Assembly (NCBI GenBank): GCA_024741835.1
Contig: JAENRP010000046.1
Location: forward strand, 1-17,527
Direction: 5' to 3'
Source: Diplocarpon mali
Lineage: Eukaryota > Ascomycota > Leotiomycetes > Helotiales > Drepanopezizaceae
DNA: 17,527 nt
In this document: piece after piece, positions 1-8,553 of the stretch
Position numbering within the stretch: the stretch's first letter is position 1
How the letters are laid out: each line of letters begins with the position of its first letter
Notes under the pieces: model-generated
The model's input: only the letters and a program-made list of their open reading frames with translations
Told to the model about the DNA's origin: nothing
Databases searched by the model: none
Program-made: the position numbers and the translations under genes

Positions 1-141
1 TAATAATTAATTTATATAGTTTATAAATAATAATTATAAAGTGATCTTTAAAGCTAAAATCAAAGATAGACTTTATATTATCTTAAAGGTAATATTATAG
101 AAATTGACTCTTAAGCCGGACTTATAAGTGGATTCCTTTAA

Positions 142-157
142 GGAAAGTGCACTTTCC
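142..157. repeat. Perfect 16-bp palindrome
   Basis: GGAAAGTGCACTTTCC is identical to its reverse complement. It lies in the element A polyprotein frame between the first repeat unit and the solo LTR, where it would encode roughly K-E-S-A-L-S. It may be chance or a binding site; nothing else here supports a function. Confidence 0.6.
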
Positions 158-192
158 ACCCTAATACAATTAAGTAAGAATAGGGAGAATAA

Positions 193-440
193 TGTAGAGA
201 CCTGAGATGGATAGGTCTCGTGACATATATCACATGATCGGCGCAGGCCGGTAGGAGGATAAAAGGGCCACCTTCTATACATAGAGACAGCGCGTGTCGC
301 CATAGTACTAAATATACCCCATACTTAGGACTTATCCCCAACATCTTGTCTAGGAGAGCCCGCTTGTGGTGCTTCCTCCTCTTATTTTTAGGTCTTCCCT
401 TAGGCCTATTCTTATATTATCTCCTCCTCCAAGTTTTATA
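193..440 (+). mobile_element. Solo LTR of the element D family inserted in element A
   Basis: The sequence starts TGTAGAGACCTG and resembles the LTR at 15021 over its length. Shared blocks include TCTCGTGACATA near the start, GAGAGCCCGCTT and AGGCCTATTCT near the end. A TATA-like box (GGATAAAAGGG) lies near 256. The end is placed at about 440 because the next bases repeat the upstream flank (ATAA or AATAA at 188-192 and 440-445), as expected for a target duplication. Taking out the LTR plus one flank copy (252 bp, divisible by three) joins the first repeat unit to the rest of the array in frame. No internal region accompanies it, so it is best read as a solo LTR. The exact right end is uncertain by a few bases. 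Confidence 0.7.
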
Positions 441-826
441 ATAAATAGACTCTTAAGCTAAGATCGCAAGTAAAATTTGCGAAAATGACTCTTAAGCTAG
501 GACTATAGGTAGAATATAATATATTCTTAAAGATGACTCTTAAGCTAGGATTATAAGTGAATTTAATAGAAATGACTTTTAAGCTAAGACTATAAGTGGA
601 TTCTATAGATTTACTAATAATAACTCTTAAGCTAGGATTATAAGTGAAATTCGCAGAAATGACTCTTAAGCTAGGACTGTAAGTGAACTTTACAAATTTG
701 TTAAAAATAACTCTTAAGCTAGGACTATAAGTATATCTTGCTATTTCTAGGAAATCGACTCTTAAGCTAAGATTGCAAGTAGATCTTGCGGTTTTATTAA
801 AAACGACTCTTAAGCCAGGCTTATAA

Positions 827-1921
827 TTAGAAAATGGCAAAACCTTAAACTACTATTACTATTCCTTTCTAGCTGCTAATAATAAAGTATCGACTGATAA
901 TAGGCTACTAAAGCTATTAAAAGCCGAAAGCCTATTAAAGTATTAGCTAATATATAGAAGATTTGCGCATTTAAAGCTAAAGAAATTAAAGGGCCTATAT
1001 AAGGTCTTAACCTTAAAATAGAAGATCTAAGTATTAAAGGATTATCTAATATATCGAATTTGCAAGCTAATAAAACTTCGAAATCAGATGCAAACTAAGC
1101 TTAGTTTATAGAAAGATTTAATACTAGCGCTAATATTTATTAATACCGCTAGACTATTTACAACTTTAATTAAAGGAAATAATTGGTTTTCTTAAATAGT
1201 AGATAACTCTACTTAATAGATATAAACTATTTGTACTAAGACTAAATCTAAGCTTATAGAAAAGCTAGAAACTTAAAAAGTGATAGAGGAACGCTAGACT
1301 TAATTAAAGCTAATAGCTATTAGGTCTAATAATATATTAAAGATTAAGGCAAAGCTTAATAAATAGGTAAAATAAGAAGTTTATTATAAACTAATTATAA
1401 TATATAAAGGTTCCTATTAGAATAGTATTATTAAGCGAAGCATCTACTAAGTAAAGACTAACTATTGCGCTCTATTATAAGATGCTAACCTACTATTAGA
1501 ATTCTAAGACCTTGCGGTTAAGGCAAATGTATACTTATAAAATAGAATAGGTAATAGACTAATAATTAATAGTACCTAAATATCACTATATAAGGCATAT
1601 TTTAAATAAAAACTAAGCTTAGATTATATCTATATCTTTAAAAGCGTCTATTACTCCTATATTAGCCTAAAGTCTTAGCCTGCGAATATAAAAAGTAAGA
1701 AGCTAATAGACTAAGGTAGAGAGTATATATTTATTAAATATATTAAATAGATAATAAAGTAATAGATAGTATATACGCTAGATCTAAAGCAAGTAATTAT
1801 ATCCTTAATAATTAAGTTCGACGAATCTCGAAATAGGAAGGAGCTATCCTTAAAGCTCTATATACTTAAAGATTCGCAAGGTATACCGCTTGATAGTAAT
1901 ACTATTAAGCCAAACTAATAA
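827..1921 (+). pseudogene. Element A integrase region (copia GAG-pre-integrase and rve core)
   Basis: The region would encode zinc-binding and catalytic integrase domains that insert element cDNA into the host chromosome. After the repeat array the frame reads LENGKTLNYYYY and enters a GAG-pre-integrase-like segment around 935-1060 (Y-R-R-F-A-H-L where copia has W-H-R-R-L-G-H). The rve core follows. Its acidic triad appears fully converted: the first Asp codon is AAT at 1142-1144, the second is AAT at 1328-1330 (R-S-N-N for R-S-D-N), and Glu is AAG at 1433-1435 (I-I-K-R-S for I-A-E-R-S). All three are G to A changes. The C-terminal part keeps copia hallmarks: Y-K-A-Y-F, F-K-S-V-Y-Y-S-Y-I and K-F-D-E-S-R-N at about 1580-1840. 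Dozens of stop codons make it inactive. Confidence 0.85.
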
Positions 1922-1989
1922 CTCCTTTCTCTTAGCTTAAGTATATTAAGTACACCTGCTAATTGATAACCTGCTAATCGCTTAAAGGC

Positions 1990-2825
1990 TAAATAGACTA
2001 TTCCTATCGTCTGTAAACTGCTTAAAGTATAAAATAACTTTAATATCATTATCCCTTTAGTTAAAGCACCTATAGTAAAGGATATTCCTAAAATAGGTAT
2101 AAGTAATAATAAGCCTCTACTATTAGAAAGCGGTTCCTTAGATAATAAGCCTATAGAACCTATAGCCGAACCTATGCCTTTAAAGAGGAATAGAGACTTA
2201 GAATCAGAAGATACCTTAGATAAACGCGAGTCTAAGCGTATCTAAGCTATAATAGCATATAAGATTTATAAGCTCGAACTTCAATAGAGCTTTAATAAAG
2301 ATAATATATTCCTAGCCGCTAAAGGGATAATGAAAATCTCTTTTTTAAAGACGTATAATAAAGCTATTAATAATCTAAAGAATAGAGTAGTATAAAATAA
2401 GGCAATCTAAAAGGAGATAAGCTCTCTTACTATAAATGATATATAAATAAAGGAACCGACGCTAAAAGATATAAACCTAGTATTAATAAAGTAGGTCTTT
2501 ATAATTAAAATATATACAAATAAGACTTTAGAATATTATAAGGCAAGGCTTATAGTTAAAGGCTTCTCCTAATAGTATAAAAAAGACTACTTTAATATAT
2601 TTGCACTAATAGTCTATATAAATACCCTTTGCATATTTATAGCAATAGTAGCTGCTAAGAACATTAAATGTAAATAGTATAATATTAAAAATGCATTTAC
2701 TAAAGCGATTATAAAGGAACGGATTTTTCTCTCTTAACCTAATAGTATTCTTATACGCGCTAGCTACTCTCTTTATATACTCTATAATATCTATAGGCTT
2801 AAATAATCAGCCTATAATTAGAACC
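1990..2825 (+). pseudogene. Element A reverse transcriptase, N-terminal half, interrupted by element B
   Basis: This continues the frame from integrase through a charged linker (about 1990-2330) into copia-type RT. Recognisable blocks are A-I-N-N-L-K-N at the RT entry, V-F-I-I-K-I-Y-T-N-K-T-L-E-Y-Y-K-A-R-L-I-V-K-G-F-S at about 2490-2570 (split by no indel), D-Y-F-N-I-F-A, F-I-A-I-V-A-A-K-N, Y-N-I-K-N-A-F-T-K-A and R-L-K-Q-S-A-Y near the right end. The frame stops at 2825 because element B has inserted; the missing half with the polymerase active site resumes at 14771. Stop codons replace Gln and Trp throughout, for example TAG in place of W in the K-W-V-F block. Confidence 0.88.
2821..2825. 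repeat. Target-site duplication of element B, left copy (GAACC)
   Basis: GAACC directly precedes the 5' LTR and recurs at 14771-14775 directly after the 3' LTR. Five bases is the usual duplication length for copia elements, and removing B plus one copy rejoins the element A RT frame. Confidence 0.93.
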
Positions 2826-3066
2826 TGTTGCAGGAATGCCCGTCACATATTTATCACATGATCTGTTATATGACATATCATACATATAATATGTTATATG
2901 ACTTGCCACATGACTTAGTGGCAGCCCTTATTAAATAGCTTATAGTTAGAGAGCTCTTATGAATCAAGACATAAGACACCTAACATCGTCGTTTGCACCT
3001 TATACTTCTTCGTGCCCTCTTCTAGTTTACTATTAAGTTTACTATCAGAAAACCTTTACTGCTATA
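2826..3066 (+). repeat. Element B 5' LTR (241 bp)
   Basis: It begins TGTTGCAGG and ends CTGCTATA, where the 3' copy has CTGCTACA, so the canonical TG...CA ends are visible once RIP is allowed for. The first 100 bp hold a cluster of near-palindromic CACATGA/ATATGAC words, more uniform in a comparison of both LTRs. The 3' partner is exactly the same length. Confidence 0.95.
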
Positions 3067-3084
3067 GGTTATAAGCCCCGTATG
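3067..3084 (+). promoter_or_regulatory. Element B primer-binding site, matching the initiator tRNA-Met anticodon arm
   Basis: GGTTATAAGCCCCGTATG starts at the first base after the LTR. With one RIP-type change reversed (TTATAAG from TTATGAG), its reverse complement contains GGGGCTCATAACC, close to the anticodon stem and loop of eukaryotic initiator tRNA-Met (GGGCUCAUAACCC, CAU anticodon). Priming from an internally cleaved half tRNA is established for Drosophila copia and yeast Ty5. The tRNA match is from memory, not computed against this genome. Confidence 0.7.
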
Positions 3085-3395
3085 CCTATAAATAGCATTC
3101 GACAAATTCCATCGATCAAAGTCTCCCTTACAAACGAAAAGGCTGATCGATATTTTAAGTTTTACTTAACCAACGACGTATAATAAGCGTTATCTTAATA
3201 ATAAAACAGTAGCTACTCCCCTTCTAAAGCGCTATGCAATAATCTAAGCTTACGTAAGATTTGTTACTATAGCTAAATCATCAGGACTAATAGCTGAGAT
3301 TACCAGCTTAATTGCTAAAAGTACTCTACTGCTTAAATCACCTATTTTTAAAGGGACTAATATATAGTACCTTAAACTCGAATTTAATAGTTTAT

Positions 3396-3420
3396 CTCCT
3401 CCTCCTCCTCCTTCTCCTCC
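3396..3420 (+). repeat. CTC/CTT trinucleotide microsatellite in element B gag
   Basis: A 25-bp pyrimidine run of CTC units with one CTT interruption encodes a short proline-rich run (S-P-P-P-P-P-S-P-P) in the gag frame. On the other strand it is a GGAGGA purine run that leaves a short open frame without protein support. Confidence 0.85.
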
Positions 3421-4522
3421 TTTTAATAACTCTATATACAAATATATAAATAAGATATCGTTGTTATTTTCAGCTGCCCTTAGCCTCCCTAAGTCTTAAA
3501 AGCTTAAAGGCGTAGAGGACTATAACTAGTAAAGGAATAAGGTTTTAAACCTTGCAAAGTCAAACGCTTTAACTATATATCTTTATACAAAAGTTAAAAT
3601 ATATGCTCTACCTAAGGTTAACTTATAGGACCGTTCTATTATAAATAAGGAAAGGGACAATTGGGTTAGATAGGAAGCTAAGGAATCTTAAATAAAGCTT
3701 ACTATTACACTTAATTGCAAACTAGGCCTATTAGCTTATATAAAAGGCGACAAATCTGCCTTAGATATATAGGAAGCTTTTTAAAAATAGTACAAAGGAT
3801 CTGGAATAGTGCTTGAATATAACGCTATATAGACCTATATTACTATTAAATATAATAACTTTAATTCACTTAAAGCTTACGTCGTCGCTTTCAGGCTTTC
3901 GATCACTAAATTGGAAGCTCTTGACTCTGCCCCTCCCTCTTACTAGCACCCTATCATATTTATTGCTAGCTGTTTTAATAGATGGCCCATTTAGGTAGAT
4001 CGATAATACTCTAACCTTCGCTTAGCTATAGCAGCTAGACGAAAATCAAAGATCACGCTTAAAGCTCTTATTAAAGATATCACTAATAAAGCTTAAGCCT
4101 TATAAAGTTCAAAGATAAACGGAACCGTCTTATATAGTAATAAATCGGCTAGTAAGCCGCATTCCTTTAATTATAAGAAGTCAGATAATAAGGGAGGTTT
4201 CAAAGACTTAAAGAAGAGCACCTTTAGGAATACTACCAACTCCCTTAACTCCCCTAACTCCCCCTATCCTTATTGCAAGCAATTAGAGCCATACTATAAG
4301 GCAGAAGATTGCTTTACAATTAATAAATCGAAAAGAGAGGCCTAGGAGAAGGACTTAAGGAAGAAGTACATATTCTATTACTTTAAAGGTAAGGATAACA
4401 AGTCCTTGCTATTATTACTAAAAGGTAAGAAGCCTTTTAAGAAGATTTAAAAGGAAGATAAAGAGTCAGATAATGACCTCTTTAGGCATACTATACTATT
4501 ATTAACCCTAGGGCCAATTCTC

Positions 4523-4599
4523 ACTCGCAAGCCAGGCCTAGGAGTCAATTCTAACTCCTCCCTAGGGCCAATTTCCATTCGCAGGCCAGGCCTAGGAGT
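4523..4599 (-). repeat. Two inverted copies of the 23-bp palindromic repeat in element B gag-pol
   Basis: Copies at 4523-4545 and 4577-4599 begin ACTCGCAAGCC (second: ATTCGCAGGCC) and end CCTAGGAGT, the reverse complement orientation of the direct copies at 5987-6102. Their spacing is 54 bp, a multiple of three. In the sense frame of the polyprotein they encode T-R-K-P-G-L-G-V-N and I-R-R-P-G-L-G-V-S, a peptide very similar to that from the opposite orientation. They are almost free of RIP, unlike the array in element A. Confidence 0.88.
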
Positions 4600-4620
4600 T
4601 AGTTCTTCTACCTACTTCTT

Positions 4621-5980
4621 ATTAAAATTGAGGAATTATTAGCTATATAATATAAGTACTAGTAAGCATATCTCTAATAATCTCTCTAAGTTCACTTCTT
4701 ATACTACTTAAGATAATCTATCCTCTTTAAGTATAGTTAATAGATCTATTTAACCTCTTAGCGTTAGTATTTATAAAGTTAACGCACTTAAATCTAATAG
4801 AAAGGTATATATTCTTAAGTTAATTAATACTCTCTATATACCTTAATCTCCTATCTGCCTATACTTAAGTAGCAAACTTAATAAAATCAAAGGCTTCTAT
4901 TGAAATAGCAAGCTATTCCTATCTAATAAGAAGGAAATTTGCACTATCGATAACAATATATATATTAATAAGAAATAGCCTTTTACTAACTCCTCTAGTT
5001 ATATAAGTGGATATGCTCTCCTAGCTGCTATTGAGAATAGACCTCTTAATATTAAGCTCTAGTACTATCGATTAGACCACGCTAGCCTACAAACGGTTAA
5101 AAAGACCTAATCTGCTATTATTAATATATAAATTAAAGAAACAAAATCAAGAAAGATGCGAATTTGCGCTCCTTGCGAGAAAGGCAGACCTTTTTAATAC
5201 ATTAATAAACGTTTAGCTTACCCTTGACTTATAAAAGCATTTAATAAGCTATATATCGATATAGTTTATTTAAAGCCAACTAGCCTTAATAGTTATAAAT
5301 ATACTTCTATCTTCACTTGCGCAGCTATAATAGCTAAATAAGGATAGACCTATATAAATAAATCTAACGCCTTTAAAGTAAATAAGAAGATGATTATCCT
5401 CTTATAAACTTAGTATAATTGCATAATCAAGCGGTAGAGAACTAATAAAGGCAAGGAGTACTCTCTTATATAGATGCGAATACTTATAGAAAACCTTAGT
5501 ATAATTTTAAAGGAATCTACTCTATATATATTAGAATAAGATAGTAGATTAGAACGATTAATTTATATACTAATAGAAATGTTGCAAATAGTTATAATTG
5601 ATTAAAATATCCCCTTCTTTCTCTAGCCTTACCTTCTTCTTTTAATAATATATATTACTAATCTTATTGCCTCTAATATTCTAAGTGGCAAGACTCTATA
5701 TAAGGTCTTTTAGGATAATATTAAGCCTAATAAGCCTTATACTCCTTCTATTAAGCATCTCTAAGTACTAGGCTATTGCGTTTATATACTAATCGAGAAA
5801 GAAAGGCGAACTTAAAGTAATAAACTCGCTCTAAGAGCAGAGGTAGGTACTCTTATCGGATTTGATAGCAAAAGTATCTATCAGATCTATATGCTATTGC
5901 AAATAGGTGAAAAGATTATTTAATTATCTTATATTCGATTTAATAAAGATAGCCTAATTATAAAGCCGCAATTAAGGGGT
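4621..5980 (+). pseudogene. Element B protease-linker and integrase region (copia)
   Basis: This is a frame-2 continuation of the polyprotein. I could not recognise the protease active site in 4621-5040. GAG-pre-integrase lies at about 5045-5175 (Q-Y-Y-R-L-D-H-A-S-L-Q-T-V, copia W-H-x-R-L-G-H-A, then C-A-P-C-E-K-G of the HHCC finger). The rve core follows: first Asp is kept (GAT 5258-5260 in Y-I-D-I-V), the second is Asn (AAT 5444-5446 in T-N-K-G-K-E-Y), and Glu is kept (GAA 5552-5554 in R-L-E-R-L). The spacing of second Asp site to Glu is D-X35-E, as expected. The integrase C-terminal block (L-G-Y-C-V-Y-I, then G-T-L-I-G-F-D-S) is at about 5770-5870. One catalytic residue lost plus many stops means it is inactive. 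Confidence 0.85.
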
Positions 5981-5986
5981 GATTTG

Positions 5987-6102
5987 ACTCCTGGTCTAGG
6001 ACTGCGAGTTAATTCTCACTCTTACGATTTTACTCCTAGGCCGGGACCGCGAGTTAATATTGACTCTTATAATAATTTCACTCCTAGGCCAGGACCGGGA
6101 GT
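5987..6102 (+). repeat. Three direct copies of the 23-bp palindromic repeat in the element B polyprotein
   Basis: Units start at 5987, 6032 and 6080 (spacings 45 and 48 bp) and stay in the pol frame. They encode T-P-G-L-G-L-R-V-N, T-P-R-P-G-P-R-V-N and T-P-R-P-G-P-G-V-N, in a linker between integrase and RT. These are the best preserved copies and define the intact sequence: left half ACTCCTAGGCC, centre G/A-GGACC, right end GCGAGT. Flanks are also shared: GATTT before each and TTAATT or TCAATT after. Confidence 0.92.
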
Positions 6103-6636
6103 CAATTCTGATTTAAGAGAAGCTAATAAAGCTGAGCTTCTAACTTTAAGAAAGAGAGGAAGACCTCCTGATTTAAAGAATAAGGCTTACCCTTAGCCTT
6201 TTAAGAAGAGAGCTACTCGCTTAACTTATACTCTTAGATTCAAAGCTAACAACTTTAATAATAAGGAAGCCTATTTAGGCGCCTTCTATATGGCCTTACT
6301 CGACTCTCTATACCCAAATGACCCGAAAATAGTCGAATAAGTCCTCTCTTGCGCCGACGCCGATAAATAGCGATCTACGATTAACTTTAAGTATAATTCC
6401 CTCGCTTATAAGAATATATAAGTAGTAGTAAAACGCTTAAAACTCTTTAAAGACGATAGAGTACTTAGATCGAGGCTTGTCTTTAAAATAAAAAGAGACT
6501 AAAATAGGAAAATCTCCTAATAGAAGGTCAGATTCGTTATATAAGGCTATATGCAATAATAAGGTTGAGATTACAATTAGATATTTGCTAGAGTATGCAA
6601 ATCTGCGGTTTAGAAGATCGCAATTGCGCTTATAGT
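6103..6636 (+). pseudogene. Element B reverse transcriptase, N-terminal part, interrupted by element C
   Basis: After the repeat linker, a basic stretch (K-R-G-R-P-P-D-L-K) leads into copia RT. Recognisable blocks are L-V-F-K-I-K-R-D at about 6478-6501, V-R-F-V-I-Q-G-Y-M-Q at about 6529-6560 and I-F-A-R-V-C-K-S-A-V-stop-K-I-A-I-A-L near the end. The frame is cut at 6636 by element C and resumes in the same frame after 12992. The TAG in K-S-A-V-stop-K fits a Trp in copia relatives. Confidence 0.87.
6632..6636. repeat. Target-site duplication of element C, left copy (ATAGT)
   Basis: ATAGT directly precedes the 5' LTR and recurs at 12992-12996 immediately after the 3' LTR. With one copy removed, the element B codons join as A-L-I-V-L-Y-D-F-E, a normal copia RT sequence. 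Confidence 0.95.
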
Positions 6637-6928
6637 TGTGACGGATTGTTACTATGTGTAGGTTGTACCCCGGTTTGTACCCGGTTCGGCTACGGCTTGG
6701 CGCAATCTCGGTGTAGGTTACGAACTGGGTTACCCCTGGTTAGCATCCGGTTCGGCTTCCCCTAAGCGGGTGACCCTCTTTTCTCTATATATATATTCTA
6801 TACCCTTCCACTCCTTTAGGGCTTAATAGTTGTTGATTTTAAGTTATTACTAAGATGTTCTATTAGCATTGCTATGTGATTTGTATATGTATCGGTGCTG
6901 AGCAGAGGTTATACTCCTAGTTATTATA
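6637..6928 (+). repeat. Element C 5' LTR (292 bp)
   Basis: It runs from TGTGACGGATTG to CCTAGTTATTATA, the RIP-altered form of CCCAGTCGTCACA in the 3' LTR. A TATATATATAT run near 6787 is a plausible core promoter, followed by CCACTCCTTTAGGG. The sequence just inside (6929 on) shows no primer-binding site I can recognise. Confidence 0.95.
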
Positions 6929-7066
6929 TTATTAATAACTCTTTCGCTTCGCTAGAGATAGTATTATAATATCTATTTATATTATTCCTAGTAGTCGACC
7001 GAAACCCTAACGAGTACGATAATATACTAGAAGACCTATACTAAGCTCTTGCTATAAGCTTAAAGA
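6929..7066 (+). other. Element C leader between 5' LTR and gag
   Basis: This 138-bp stretch should hold the primer-binding site and packaging signal. The first bases (TTATTAATAACTCTTTCGC) do not match a tRNA 3' end that I recognise, even after allowing RIP. A short hairpin-like run CTTTCGCTTCGCTAGAG is present. Nothing else is evident. Confidence 0.5.
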
Positions 7067-8553
7067 ATGGTTCCCCTTATCACTTGGTCTTCAAAGACCC
7101 CTTGCTCTCCCTCCTAGGGAGGTGCCAGTATTACCCCTGGTACCTTTCCTACTAACTTCCTACCGGCTGATGACGATAGCCCTAAAGTCATTATATCATA
7201 AGCCAAACTAGATTCTCTATAGGTACGACTTATATCTATATTAGAAGAATGTGATAGGTATAACTATAAGCTGAATTCTATACACTAATAGTTGATCGAT
7301 TGAGAAAGAGATTTGGATGACCTTTAAAGCGCCTCTAAAGGCATCCTAAGATCAATTGAGAAAACACCTGCACTTAAACTCCGAAACACCTCTAGTTTAC
7401 CTACGCGTCCTTAACGCTCTATAGACTTCGACTTACCTCCTTCTATTTCCTCTACTGCGTATAGTAAGCGACGCGACAATTAAGACGATCCTTCTTCTGC
7501 TTCCCCTAATTGATATACTACCAGTTCGCCTTTAGCTTAGCAGCTAAACCTCCCTTGTATCTATAATATACCGAACCTTACTTAGAAACTGTCCGATAGC
7601 TGTAATTACCGCGCTAAACACTAGAAGGCCTGCGTACTTAACAATTTAGAGCTTTACCACCTTTACTTCTGTAGGGAATGGGCCTGGCTTAACTACGTTT
7701 TAGATTAGACTAAGGGTATAGCTAGGGACTGGCTGACCCCTTAGGTACTTAATAGGGACGCTTGAATTACCGCTAAAACCTTAGTGAGTCAACTTGCTAA
7801 GTTCTTAGCTGACCTGGCAGAACGCGAAGAAGCCGAGATCGAGTTTACTACCCTCTGTATAGAGGCCAATAAGTCTTTTTAGGAATTCTACCTTGAGTTC
7901 TCTCGACTAGCTGCTATAGCAGAGATCGACGATAGCAGTCGACTTTGTAGCGCCCTTAGGGAGAAAATCCTGAAACGCCTCTAAACCTCCCTTATACAAA
8001 AGTGGTATAAGACTAGGACGTTGGACAAGTGGGTTACTGCTATCTAACAAGAAGACGCCGGATAGCGCGCCAAGAGGACGCTATACAGTCAGATATAATA
8101 CAGAGACAAATTAAGTACTAAGGCCAAGCCTAATCTTGGCAAGCCTGCCTAACGAGGAGATAATAATAAATCAAATCCCTTGCTAAGAAACTTTTTCGAA
8201 ATGTATCTGAACCGACCTTGGCATAGCACTCCTGCCCTTGGCTTCGCTAAGTCCGGAACTCCCTCTTTTCCTCCGCGCCGGACCGATACCCCTAGCGCTC
8301 TCCCTCTAACTGATCGAAAAAATCAGTTTGACAAACGGCCGAAATCCCCCTCTATTACTCCTAGGTATTATAGCTCTTGCGTCAATAAGCTAGAGTATAA
8401 TGGCCAAGGATAGAGTAGCGATGAAGAGGAGGACCCTAAGGCCGAATAAGACAATAGTGGCGCTCTCCTTTCCCTTCTGACTCTTAGGGGAAACGCCCCC
8501 GCTTAAGTAAAGCCTCCTTCTTAGGCGCACTTTATAATATGCGATACCTTGAT
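7067..8553 (+). pseudogene. Element C gag (Ty3/gypsy)
   Basis: Capsid/nucleocapsid precursor. The chosen start is the ATG at 7067 (M-V-P-L-I-T-W), the first Met in the coding frame (frame 2). An N-terminal region rich in Ser/Pro is followed by a probable coiled segment (L-D-S-L-stop-V-R-L-I-S-I-L-E-E-C-D at about 7209-7260). A gag core lies at about 7600-8080 with the W-x-x-W and A-R-D-W-L-T-P motif, then F-L-A-D-L-A-E-R-E-E-A-E and F-Q-E-F-Y-L-E-F-S type helices. The C-terminal part is basic and proline-rich (P-P-R-R-T-D-T-P-S) with a degenerate Cys cluster (Y-Y-S-S-C-V-N-K) where a zinc knuckle is expected near 8370. It ends with D-E-E-E-D-P-K. Stops sit at Gln/Trp sites. It overlaps pol, which is in another frame. 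Confidence 0.82.

Larger units (their letters stand above)
107..828 (+). repeat. Ten-copy in-frame array of the 23-bp palindromic repeat in element A
   Basis: The 23-bp units start at 107, then after the solo LTR at 449, 488, 536, 575, 623, 662, 710, 758 and 806. The spacings are 39, 48, 39, 48, 39, 48, 48 and 48 bp, all multiples of three, so all units share the frame of the downstream integrase. A typical unit reads ACTCTTAAGCT then AGGACTATAAGT. Compared with intact copies in element B (left half ACTCCTAGGCC), every difference is C to T or G to A, so these are RIP-decayed forms of the same repeat. Translated, units read T-L-K-L-G-L-stop-V where B has T-P-R-P-G-P-R-V; the stop (TAA) is a mutated CGA. 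Confidence 0.85.
1..2825 (+). mobile_element. Element A, Ty1/copia retrotransposon, left part (heavily RIP-mutated)
   Basis: This is the oldest layer of the nest. One reading frame (frame 2 of the window) can be followed from the left edge through a peptide-repeat array, GAG-pre-integrase, integrase and the first half of reverse transcriptase to 2825, with no indel visible from 827 onward. It is closed only by many TAG/TAA/TGA codons at expected Gln, Trp or Arg positions. The frame resumes after element B at 14771. No LTR of A lies in the window: its gag and 5' end are left of base 1, and its RNase H and 3' end lie beyond element D. A solo LTR of another family sits inside it at about 193-440. 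Superfamily copia follows from the integrase-before-RT order. Confidence 0.85.
3082..4620 (+). pseudogene. Element B gag region (copia) with degenerate zinc knuckle
   Basis: Gag would form the virus-like particle shell and bind element RNA. A first coding-like stretch opens at the ATG at 3082 (MPINSIRQIPSIKV...). From about 3251 the coding signal is in the next frame (+2), beginning A-K-S-S-G-L-I-A-E-I and continuing through a proline run encoded by a CTC/CTT microsatellite. Whether the frame change is an indel or an intron is unresolved. A retroviral-type zinc knuckle is visible near 4265-4312: Y-P-Y-C, six residues, Y, four residues, C, where the first Cys (TGT to TAT) and the His (CAC/CAT to TAC/TAT) have become Tyr by RIP-type changes. 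Two inverted 23-bp repeats follow in frame. Many stops at Gln positions make it inactive. Confidence 0.72.

Noticed and set aside
73..344. Two overlapping minus-strand open frames
   Set aside because: They run antisense across element A and the solo LTR; composition follows the LTR, with no recognisable protein.
107..828. CRISPR-like array (short repeats with regular spacing)
   Set aside because: The repeats are in frame with a copia polyprotein, spacers are short, related and of 16 or 25 bp, and the host is eukaryotic by all other signs.
436..840. Minus-strand repeat protein of 134 codons
   Set aside because: It is antisense to the element A repeat array, is open only because RIP stops fall on the sense strand, and has no start context or other support.
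3250..3441. Minus-strand frame with a glycine-rich run
   Set aside because: The glycine run is the complement of the CTC microsatellite in element B gag.
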